In this document: positions 1 through 5,460 of the stretch, one piece after another
Position numbering within the stretch: the first letter of the stretch is position 1
Layout of the letters: every line of letters starts with the position of its first letter
Origin: CAYQNU01 sp964419055
GTDB taxonomy: Bacteria; Bacteroidota; Bacteroidia; Flavobacteriales_D; Parvicellaceae
DNA: 7,768 nucleotides
Assembly (NCBI GenBank): GCA_964419055.1
Contig: CAYQNU010000047.1
Location: 1 to 7,768, forward strand
Direction of reading: 5' to 3'
The notes under the pieces: generated by a model
Seen by the model: the letters and a program-made list of their open reading frames with translations, nothing else
Told to the model about the DNA's origin: nothing
Database searches by the model: none
Position numbers and translations under genes: made by a program

Positions 1-10
1 CAAAAACCAT

Positions 11-25
11 CCAATTGCAAATTGG
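11..25. repeat. Short perfect inverted repeat
   Basis: CCAATT (11-16) and AATTGG (20-25) are perfect reverse complements around a 3-nt GCA centre. The repeat lies just before the first copy of the 31-bp repeat. No T-run follows on either strand, so it is not a convincing terminator. Its role is unknown. Confidence 0.4.
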
Positions 26-31
26 ATAAGG

Positions 32-62
32 TTTGCTTTCGGAATTCGGATAAAGTAGGAAA
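32..62 (+). repeat. 31-bp intergenic repeat, copy 1
   Basis: The segment begins TTTGCTTTCGG and ends AAGTAGGAAA. It matches 160-190 at 29 of 31 positions, and both differences are A versus T. The two copies are direct repeats 128 bp apart in a stretch with no gene. I see no transposase, no strong stem and no target duplication, so this looks like a dispersed intergenic repeat family or a local duplication. Confidence 0.7.
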
Positions 63-159
63 GCCGCTAGGCAATCCTTCTAACTACGCGAGCTTTTAAT
101 GTAATTTGCTTGTGAGTCAATTTTGGTTGATCTAAAGTAGGTTATATCCCTGATTATCC

Positions 160-190
160 TTTGCTTTCGGTATTCGGATTAAGTAGGAAA
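160..190 (+). repeat. 31-bp intergenic repeat, copy 2
   Basis: This is the second copy of the repeat at 32-62, in the same orientation. It ends 15 bases short of the stop codon of the small minus-strand membrane gene (206-355), so it would lie in that gene's 3' untranslated region if the transcript runs on. A shorter fragment, TAAAGTAGG, also occurs at 133-141. The rest of 1-205 shows no coding potential or RNA gene that I can recognise. Confidence 0.7.
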
Positions 191-205
191 ACAAAAATGT
201 ACCTA

Positions 206-355
206 TTATTCTTTGGATTTCATCCGTTCTTCATTCCTTTTGGCTAATTCTGCTCGATCTCGCATGTTCCATCGAAATAAACGAATTCCTCCCCAAATAC
301 CAAGGCAAAAAACGATGATGATGATAATGGCCAGTATTAATTCTCCTAAACTCAT
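206..355 (-). CDS. Small single-pass membrane protein (49 aa)
   Basis: This short reading frame runs from ATG at 355 to TAA at 206. The protein opens MSLGELILAIIIII, a hydrophobic segment spanning about residues 5-24. A strongly charged tail rich in Arg, Lys and Glu follows (residues 25-49, ending RMKSKE). Positive charges directly after the membrane segment suggest the tail is cytoplasmic. I do not recognise a family and infer no function. Coding is supported by the clean layout of one membrane helix plus an amphipathic tail, and by a TAnnTTTG promoter box upstream at 416-423. No Shine-Dalgarno sequence is seen, which is usual in Bacteroidota. It lies downstream of the secreted hydrolase on the same strand, 178 bases away, and probably has its own promoter. 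Confidence 0.6.
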   Translation of the reverse strand: MSLGELILAIIIIIVFCLGIWGGIRLFRWNMRDRAELAKRNEERMKSKE

Positions 356-415
356 GATGTATGTTTTTGATGCATAACGTTCTTTTCAATCACCTTTATG
401 ATATGAATGAAAATC

Positions 416-447
416 CAAAGGTAATCAAGTCATGTTGAATAACACAA
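416..447 (-). promoter_or_regulatory. Predicted Bacteroidota-type promoter of the small membrane gene
   Basis: On the minus strand the -7 box reads TACCTTTG (423-416), a full match to the Bacteroidota consensus TAnnTTTG. A TTG at 447-445 serves as the -33 element with a 21-nt spacer, inside the usual range. The -7 box ends 60 nt before the ATG at 355, leaving a leader of roughly 50-55 nt. The -33 element lies inside the inverted repeat at 429-456. Confidence 0.45.
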
Positions 448-456
448 TTCAATGAC
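429..456. promoter_or_regulatory. Imperfect inverted repeat at a promoter (operator or hairpin)
   Basis: GTCAT (429-433) pairs with ATGAC (452-456), and TGAAT (436-440) pairs with ATTCA (447-451). A 2-nt bulge (434-435) and a 6-nt loop complete it, giving ten paired positions. It covers the predicted -33 element of the small membrane gene, so it could be a repressor site. It could equally be an RNA hairpin at the 3' end of the upstream hydrolase transcript, but no T-run follows, which argues against an intrinsic terminator. Confidence 0.35.
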
Positions 457-533
457 ACTTTTATCCACTCAAATTAATAACATCCAAGTTCTTTTTAGAT
501 GCTAACATCAAACCAACAACTGCGCAACTCTCA

Positions 534-1946
534 TTAATTTTTGCACACTTTCAAAGGACTGGACTGTCCGTTGGGAGTAGTCAATTGGATAAAATATACT
601 CCGCTTACCAAATGTGCCAATGACAGTGTCAATGTGCTTTCAGAAGCAGTAAACACTTGTTTTTCGATTAATTTACCCGAAATATCCATAATTGAAAGTG
701 TTGTGGTACCCTCCAACGCTTGAGCTAATTGAACGGTCAATTCTCCTTTGGTAGGATTTGGAAAAACCACCATTTCACCCACTCCTGTTTGGTCATAGAT
801 GGAAGAGGTGGTGCTGGATGTTACGGTAAATGATTGTGTAGTGGTGCAAAAAGCATCTGAAACCGAAACGGTGTAATTTCCTCCTGCTAAACCGTTTACA
901 TTTTGAGTCGTAGCTGAATTGCTCCAATCATACGAAAAAGGTGCTTGCCCATTGGTTACCGTCAATGATATAGCTCCGTTGGAACCATTGGTAGCGTTGG
1001 TTACTGTACCTGAAACAGTGTAAGGAGTGTAATTACACGTACGTTGATTGGTCAATCCTGCTCCTGTTAAGGCTGCTTCAAAATCACTGAATCCGTCACA
1101 ATCTCCTTTTAAGTAAAAAGCCAACCAAGGCGTGATTAAATCATACATTTTTTGTTGTTGCTCTGTTCTGGTCAAAGTAATTCCTGTTGAAGAAGTGCTT
1201 TCGCCAAAATCACAATTAAAGTTAGAATTAGCAAAATAACAATGTCCTCCGCCTGCAATGTTAACAATGGTTTTGCACGAAGAACCTAAAGCAGTGTAAA
1301 TAGGAACATGGTGATCAACTGGTGGTGTAACACCGTCTTGAACTCCACTTAAAATCAACGCTGGAACCGAAACATTAGCTGCAGCAGCTATAGCCGATGG
1401 TGTGGTTTCGGCAGGTGCTAATCCGATTATAGTTTTGATACTGTTATTATTTGCTCCTGCCAAAATGGTAGCGCCTCCACCCATAGAGTGTCCCATAATG
1501 GCATTTTTATTACTTAATTTTTGATAAAAGGGCGAAGTTGATAAATTGCCTTCAGCTACCATTCGTTGTTCGGCTACTACCAAGTCTAATCCAAAATCTC
1601 CGTGGCTAGGACCAGGTATTAACCCTCCTTCTGTTCTTGGGAACACCAAAATATAACCCATAGGTACTAATTCTTCCCAAATGTTCGTATACGCATCCCA
1701 CGACATGGCAAATCCATGACCAAAAACGATAACTGGGAATTGACCTGTAGCTACTGTAGCATTTGCTCCTGCTGTAGCAGCTGGATAATAAATTTCACAT
1801 TGAATTTGTCTTCCTGTTCCGCCTCCCGAACCAAATCCTCCGGTGCGGGTTGGGTCGTTAAAGGTGATTGTTCTGGAACCAATTGAAAATTGTGCCATCG
1901 AGATGAATGCGATGCAAACGAAAGAAAGGGTTAATAGTTTTTTCAT
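534..1946 (-). CDS. Secreted alpha/beta hydrolase, polyester-hydrolase/dienelactone-hydrolase-like, with SprB repeat and T9SS sorting domain
   Basis: The 470-residue protein begins with a signal peptide (1-18, cleavage near SMA-QF). The hydrolase domain spans about 25-285. It carries the nucleophile elbow GHSMGGG with Ser154, a probable acid Asp204 (GVQDGVTPP), His235 (GGGHC) and an oxyanion-loop GHGFA (76-80). The order and spacing, including the Ser-Pro-x-Tyr segment before the elbow, resemble cutinase-like and PETase-like polyester hydrolases. However, the Trp that clamps aromatic substrate in PETase is replaced by Ala179, and the residue before Ser154 is His. A SprB-type repeat follows at about 310-378. 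A type-A Por secretion tail covers about 394-470 (FPNPTKGEL, SGVYFIQL, ending LKVCKN), so the enzyme should be exported by T9SS and released or anchored outside. The substrate is unknown; a lipase, esterase or chlorophyllase-like role is also possible. The ATG at 1946 gives a complete signal peptide. Confidence 0.88.
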   Translation of the reverse strand: MKKLLTLSFVCIAFISMAQFSIGSRTITFNDPTRTGGFGSGGGTGRQIQCEIYYPAATAGANATVATGQFPVIVFGHGFAMSWDAYTNIWEELVPMGYILVFPRTEGGLIPGPSHGDFGLDLVVAEQRMVAEGNLSTSPFYQKLSNKNAIMGHSMGGGATILAGANNNSIKTIIGLAPAETTPSAIAAAANVSVPALILSGVQDGVTPPVDHHVPIYTALGSSCKTIVNIAGGGHCYFANSNFNCDFGESTSSTGITLTRTEQQQKMYDLITPWLAFYLKGDCDGFSDFEAALTGAGLTNQRTCNYTPYTVSGTVTNATNGSNGAISLTVTNGQAPFSYDWSNSATTQNVNGLAGGNYTVSVSDAFCTTTQSFTVTSSTTSSIYDQTGVGEMVVFPNPTKGELTVQLAQALEGTTTLSIMDISGKLIEKQVFTASESTLTLSLAHLVSGVYFIQLTTPNGQSSPLKVCKN

Positions 1947-1966
1947 AATTTCTTAATAGTGTATTG

Positions 1967-1974
1967 CAAATTTA
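1967..1974 (-). promoter_or_regulatory. Predicted -7 promoter box of the secreted hydrolase
   Basis: The minus strand reads TAAATTTG, matching TAnnTTTG. It ends exactly 20 nt before the ATG at 1946, implying a leader of about 14 nt. No clear TTG -33 element sits 17-23 nt upstream, so the promoter may be weak or depend on an activator. Confidence 0.4.
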
Positions 1975-2067
1975 GAAACTATTATTTAATATTAGTTTAC
2001 CGTTTATGTAATTATGAATTTAAATTCTGCACAATTACTATTGTAACAAATAAATGTAACATTGATT

Positions 2068-2079
2068 AAAAAAAAAAAA
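2068..2079. repeat. Homopolymer tract A12 between two genes
   Basis: Twelve consecutive A residues on the plus strand, T12 on the minus strand, lie between the YARHG lipoprotein stop (2170) and the hydrolase start (1946). On the minus strand only a 4-bp stem (2093-2103) precedes the tract, with 13 nt in between. I do not call it an intrinsic terminator. A tract this long is prone to slipping. Confidence 0.5.
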
Positions 2080-2169
2080 TGAGTTCCAGTATTACTAACA
2101 GTATTGCGTTTTGAATTTAAAAACTATCAAAACCTTTTACTAAATCTTCATAAATGTAAGGAATAAATA

Positions 2170-3039
2170 CTATCTACCATAGGTATCACCGTACTCTTCA
2201 TAATACGTTTCGTATTCATAGATAAGAGCAATATTAGCTATTTCGATATCGGTTAATTCAAATCGAACATCTATTCCCATAGGCATATACCATTCTTGTT
2301 TTTCAAATGTATAACGCATATCTTTATTTTTGAACGAATATCCGTGACGCGCATAAATTTGATTACGCACAATTCTTAATTCTTCGGGTGAGAATACTTC
2401 TACTTCGTATGGCTGCAACAGTTTTTGAGAAGCTTCCGGAAAATCACCCACACTGTTATCGTATTGAAACAATTTTTGCGTTAATTCATATTTTTTGGGC
2501 GTATTTCCTTTTTCTACAAAAGGCGTCCATTTACCTTTTAGCGTAGCTGCTTGGGTATTGATGTCAAATTCAAAATACCCATCATATGGATCGGTGCCAG
2601 GTTCTTTTAAGAAAAAATGAAAATTGCCTTCTTCTCTTTTAAAATTACCCGTTAGTTTTCTAAAATTACCTGCACACACACTGTAGCCTCTTGCTAATTC
2701 TCCTTCAAGGTGGGTGATAGTAATGTTGATCATATTAGGACCAAATGCTCCAACCCAATGCCCTAACACTTTATGGTCATCGGTGCCGTTTAAGGCTGCT
2801 TGACTTTTTTCAAGTTCGGCCAACATATCTTCTAACACAATTTGATTGGTATCTTTATCACCGCCTTTGGCTATTACCAAGTCATACGCTGCGTCTGAAA
2901 CAATAGAAGTTTCAATATTAGTTGAATCACTTGTTAATGTATCTTTTGAAGTGGCTTCAGCTGAGTTAACGTTATCTGAAGAGCAAGAAGCCAACATGGC
3001 TGCTGACAAAAAAGAGAGGAAGTAAAATTTGATTTTCAC
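2170..3039 (-). CDS. YARHG-domain lipoprotein
   Basis: The 289-residue protein has a lipoprotein signal peptide with lipobox L-A-S-C and lipidated Cys19, followed by a Ser/Thr/Asp-rich linker to about residue 50. It should be anchored in the outer or inner membrane facing the periplasm or the outside. A middle region (about 90-195) is rich in beta-type segments with paired GNF motifs and matches nothing I recognise. The C-terminal region (about 218-280) is a YARHG domain, with the name-giving motif at 229-233 and the usual preceding LRIVRNQI. YARHG domains are found in extracytoplasmic proteins of Bacteroidota and other bacteria, and their function is not established. The start is GTG at 3039. 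No ATG gives a full signal peptide, and the next Met (15) would destroy it. A TAnnTTTG box lies 20 nt upstream. Confidence 0.85.
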   Translation of the reverse strand: MKIKFYFLSFLSAAMLASCSSDNVNSAEATSKDTLTSDSTNIETSIVSDAAYDLVIAKGGDKDTNQIVLEDMLAELEKSQAALNGTDDHKVLGHWVGAFGPNMINITITHLEGELARGYSVCAGNFRKLTGNFKREEGNFHFFLKEPGTDPYDGYFEFDINTQAATLKGKWTPFVEKGNTPKKYELTQKLFQYDNSVGDFPEASQKLLQPYEVEVFSPEELRIVRNQIYARHGYSFKNKDMRYTFEKQEWYMPMGIDVRFELTDIEIANIALIYEYETYYEEYGDTYGR

Positions 3040-3059
3040 AGGTTGGTTTATTTTAACTA

Positions 3060-3067
3060 CAAAGCTA
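3060..3067 (-). promoter_or_regulatory. Predicted -7 promoter box of the YARHG lipoprotein gene
   Basis: The minus strand reads TAGCTTTG, matching TAnnTTTG. It ends exactly 20 nt before the GTG start at 3039, the same spacing as at the neighbouring hydrolase gene, which supports both the promoter and the GTG start. The -33 region is T-rich but lacks a clear TTG. Confidence 0.45.
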
Positions 3068-3189
3068 AAAATTATATGGTTAGCTGTATAAAAAAAGGTG
3101 GGTATGTTTTGAACACCGATGGCACTACCCTATTTCAGCAGCCATTTGTAAATTAATTATCTCAATTTAAGTCGGTTTGTAAAAATGTG

Positions 3190-3197
3190 TATATTTG
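3190..3197 (+). promoter_or_regulatory. Candidate plus-strand promoter box upstream of the first cassette
   Basis: TATATTTG matches TAnnTTTG and points towards the cassette genes, ending 101 nt before the first cassette boundary at 3299. No TTG sits at the right distance upstream. If active, it would give a leader of about 120 nt and could drive the lipoprotein gene, and perhaps the genes beyond it, much as an integron cassette promoter does. The rest of 3068-3298 shows short stems (for example CTGAGT 3230-3235 with ACTCAG 3262-3267) but no gene. Confidence 0.3.
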
Positions 3198-3298
3198 GAG
3201 AGGAAAATAGAAATAAACCTCAACGAGAACTGAGTATAGCTGACGGAAATTGTTTAAGTTAACTCAGATTTTAGTTGAAAAGCTGAGCAAATAAATAA

Positions 3299-3306
3299 GT
3301 TATGTG
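3299..3306 (+). other. Cassette boundary box (attI-like or attC R'-like)
   Basis: GTTATGTG here is identical to the box at 4411-4418, and both are followed by T. No matching CACATAAC occurs in the 260 bases to the left. This is therefore a single recombination-type box at the edge of the array rather than a complete attC-like site. The lipoprotein start codon follows 19 nt after the box. An integron insertion point (G/TT) would fall at 3299-3300. Confidence 0.45.
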
Positions 3307-3325
3307 TAACCTTAGAACGACACAA

Positions 3326-4264
3326 ATGAAAATTACGATAATAACAATTTTAATATCTCTTTTAAGTTGTAACGGACAGAATAATGGAGTGAGCAATAAA
3401 GCCAACATTGCAAGGACTTTCGATAATTTTGAAGTGAGTGATATTTCAGATTATTCACATATTCAAGAGAAAAATCATAACGAAGAATCCGAAGACTCTG
3501 AATCAAAAGAGACAAGAATAAGATTTAAAAATTTCACTTTAGTTATTCACGACTTTAAAGGATACGAAATTGGCATTAACGAAATGACCGGAAGAGAAGA
3601 TGAAATTGGTGAGAGAACTTATTGGGGGCAATTCGGTGGTGGTTCCGACTTGAAACAAGCAATATTAAATGACAACGAAATTGAAAACGAAAACTACAAA
3701 GAAACTTTAATTGCACTTAAAGACACTTTACATTTAAGTGAATCTTTGGTAATGGGTGGCAATGACAACAAAATAAATAAGACGCTCTTTCAGATAATTC
3801 CAAAAATAGATGGCGAAAATTATCAAATTTCATTTTGCTACTTAACAAGTCTTTATGAAATGTTTCAAGACAGAAATTTGAGTGAAATTGAATTTGAAAA
3901 ACTATATAAGAATCGTTTCTTCAAGGAAGAAAGTACAGACTATATTTCAATAAAGGATAGTTCAAAATTCTATTTTCCATTAACTTTATTGTCTGACCAT
4001 AATGAACAAGCGTGGTACACAAATGGAACTATGTCGAAATCTTTTTATGACAAAGAGATAAAAAGAATCAAAAACAAATATTCGCTTTCGGACACACTTA
4101 TTGAGTTTTCAGGGGAAGGTGGTGCTTCGTATGCTACACTAACAAAAGACAACAAAATTTTTGGTTATGACACATTTGCGTATTTAGTGAAAGTTGACAG
4201 ACTAAAAGACAAAAAAATATTAGAAACGAAATACATTGTAATTTACATTGCTTATGGCTGTTGA
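3326..4264 (+). CDS. Predicted lipoprotein of unknown family (cassette 1)
   Basis: The frame is open from an ATG at 3302, but I place the start at the ATG at 3326. That choice begins the protein MKITIITILISLLSC with a short lipoprotein signal peptide and lipidated Cys15. The earlier ATG lies inside the boundary box GTTATGTG and would add eight residues before the signal. The 312-residue product should be a membrane-anchored lipoprotein. After a Glu/Asp/Ser-rich linker (about 35-60) it has no motif I can name. The body is rich in Lys, Glu and Asn and ends IVIYIAYGC. The gene sits alone between two boundary boxes, with its stop 21 nt before the attC-like site, as in a one-gene cassette. An immunity or surface-protection role would be a guess. 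Confidence 0.75.
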   Translation: MKITIITILISLLSCNGQNNGVSNKANIARTFDNFEVSDISDYSHIQEKNHNEESEDSESKETRIRFKNFTLVIHDFKGYEIGINEMTGREDEIGERTYWGQFGGGSDLKQAILNDNEIENENYKETLIALKDTLHLSESLVMGGNDNKINKTLFQIIPKIDGENYQISFCYLTSLYEMFQDRNLSEIEFEKLYKNRFFKEESTDYISIKDSSKFYFPLTLLSDHNEQAWYTNGTMSKSFYDKEIKRIKNKYSLSDTLIEFSGEGGASYATLTKDNKIFGYDTFAYLVKVDRLKDKKILETKYIVIYIAYGC

Positions 4265-4285
4265 CAGAAACAAAAGAAAGGCTAA

Positions 4286-4417
4286 ACATAACAGCACCTA
4301 CCCAAAAGTGGCGGTGACGTGGTTAAATCAAGCGTTGCGCTTCAATCAAAGTTTCTGCTTGGTTGACAGTGAAATGCTTCGAAATCGCCACCTTCGGGTA
4401 GCTGCCGACCGTTATGT
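4286..4417 (+). other. attC-like recombination site (132 bp, imperfect inverted repeat)
   Basis: The outer boxes ACATAAC (4286-4292) and GTTATGT (4411-4417) are perfect reverse complements. Moving inward, CTACCC (4298-4303) pairs with GGGTAG (4396-4401), and TGGCG (4309-4313) pairs with CGCCA (4386-4390). The 3' arm has four extra bases (GACC). The centre folds further: CAAGC (4329-4333) can pair with GCTTG (4357-4361), or AAGCG/CGCTT (4330-4342) forms a tight hairpin. Size, asymmetric arms and position after a gene fit an integron attC. The boxes differ from the usual RYYYAAC/GTTRRRY at one position in each arm. Confidence 0.55.
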
Positions 4418-4459
4418 GTCAGGCAACAAACGACCGTGATAACAACAAACGAACAAACA

Positions 4460-5425
4460 ATGATAGACGGAATAAAAATTTTTGTTTACGGCTCGTGCCA
4501 TTTTTCTGAACGACTTGATAGCGATGAAGCAGTTGGAAATGGCGGTTATGGAATTGTGATAACTGTAAATGAAGAAAAAGTTGATGAAATTTCCGGAGGT
4601 TTTTCTCATACGACAAATGCACGAATGGACATCTTCGGTATTACAGAAGGACTGAAAAAAATTAAAGACAGAGCACCAAGTGATGTTGTTGTTTACTTGT
4701 CAAATGGTTATGTGATTGACACTTTGACAAAAGGTTGGTTAGAAAATTGGAAAAAGAAAGGCTTTAAAAAAAAGAAACACGTTGACCTTTGGATTTTGTT
4801 AGATAAAGTACTTATCGAAAGCCCTCATACTATTTCATTTAAACATTCAAAGGAAGTTAAATTTACAAAAGAGTTTCAGCTCGCAGAACAGTTAGGAAAA
4901 ACAATGTCGGGCAAAAGAAATCTTCCGAACGATTTAAACCCACAAAACAATAATGAAACAGACCTTTTTGCCACAGCAGACAAAATACAAACAGAAACAG
5001 CAGAAATTATTGACGACAAACCAATTCTTGAAAGTATAGCCGTTGACGCATCTACTATTCAAAATCCTGGTCCTACGGAATATCGTGGAGTAGATACAAA
5101 AACAAGAAAGGTCATCTTCTCAATGAAGTTGGAAGAAGCAACAAACAATATTGGTGAGTTTTTAGCTATTGTTCACGCACTTGCATACTACAAGAAAAAA
5201 GGCGAAGAACTAAAAATTATATACAGCGACAGCGTAAATGCAATTTCTTGGGTAAAACAGAAAAAATGTAAAACCAAATATGAACGAACAGACAAAAACG
5301 AAAAAGTTTTTGATTTAATTCAACGAGCGGTTTCTTGGCTTGAAACAAACGAATACGATACCAAAATATTAAAATGGAATACAAGAGCTTGGGGAGAAAT
5401 TCCTGCCGACTATGGAAGAAAATAA
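4460..5425 (+). CDS. Tandem RNase H protein: degenerate N-terminal RNase HI-like domain plus intact C-terminal RNase H1 domain
   Basis: I use the ATG at 4460 (321 residues) because it directly precedes the first beta strand (MIDGIKIFVYGSC). A GTG at 4436 would add eight residues. Residues 5-149 align with E. coli RNase HI: GSC, GGYG, TTNARM, NWKKKGF and HVDLW are all recognisable. The four catalytic carboxylates are changed: D10 is Tyr10, E48 is Asp57, D70 is Asn82, and no Asp is seen at the D134 site (near 139-140). Residues 190-321 form a second RNase H domain of the Bacteroidota viroplasmin-RNase H type. It includes NPGPTEYRGVDTKT and NNIGEFLAIVH, ends GEIPADYGRK, and has Asp196, Glu233, Asp257 and Asp317 in place. 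The expected product cuts RNA in RNA:DNA hybrids, with the N-terminal half perhaps binding hybrids in place of the missing viroplasmin domain. The helicase gene follows 35 nt later, so the two are probably co-transcribed. Confidence 0.85.
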   Translation: MIDGIKIFVYGSCHFSERLDSDEAVGNGGYGIVITVNEEKVDEISGGFSHTTNARMDIFGITEGLKKIKDRAPSDVVVYLSNGYVIDTLTKGWLENWKKKGFKKKKHVDLWILLDKVLIESPHTISFKHSKEVKFTKEFQLAEQLGKTMSGKRNLPNDLNPQNNNETDLFATADKIQTETAEIIDDKPILESIAVDASTIQNPGPTEYRGVDTKTRKVIFSMKLEEATNNIGEFLAIVHALAYYKKKGEELKIIYSDSVNAISWVKQKKCKTKYERTDKNEKVFDLIQRAVSWLETNEYDTKILKWNTRAWGEIPADYGRK

Positions 5426-5460
5426 TTCAGACATTTGTCCTATAAAATATTGATTGAATT

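Noticed and set aside
1..205. tRNA, other RNA gene or CRISPR in the left end
   Set aside because: The two direct repeats are separated by 97 bp with no further copies, and no cloverleaf or conserved RNA motif is visible.
541..723. Plus-strand 60-codon frame opposite the hydrolase T9SS tail
   Set aside because: It is the complement of a conserved sorting domain and has no independent support.
2068..2103. Intrinsic terminator of the YARHG gene using the T12 tract
   Set aside because: The only stem (TACT/AGTA) has four A/T-rich pairs and is 13 nt away from the tract, too weak and too far.
3119..3145. ATGGC / GCCAT stem in the region between the YARHG gene and the array
   Set aside because: Five base pairs around a 17-nt loop with no T-run and no mirrored context is within chance.
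3228..3298. A full attC-like or attI site left of the first boundary box
   Set aside because: Short stems (CTGAGT/ACTCAG) and repeated GCTGA are present, but there is no CACATAAC partner and no arm complementarity like that at 4286. Only the single box is claimed.
4248..4439. Plus-strand 63-codon reading frame across the end of the lipoprotein gene and the attC-like site
   Set aside because: It overlaps the lipoprotein stop, reads straight through both arms of the inverted repeat and shows no protein-like pattern. Such frames through attC sites are common artefacts.
4412..4622. Two minus-strand frames of 65-67 codons opposite the RNase H gene
   Set aside because: They are antisense shadows of a well-supported coding region with no recognisable features.
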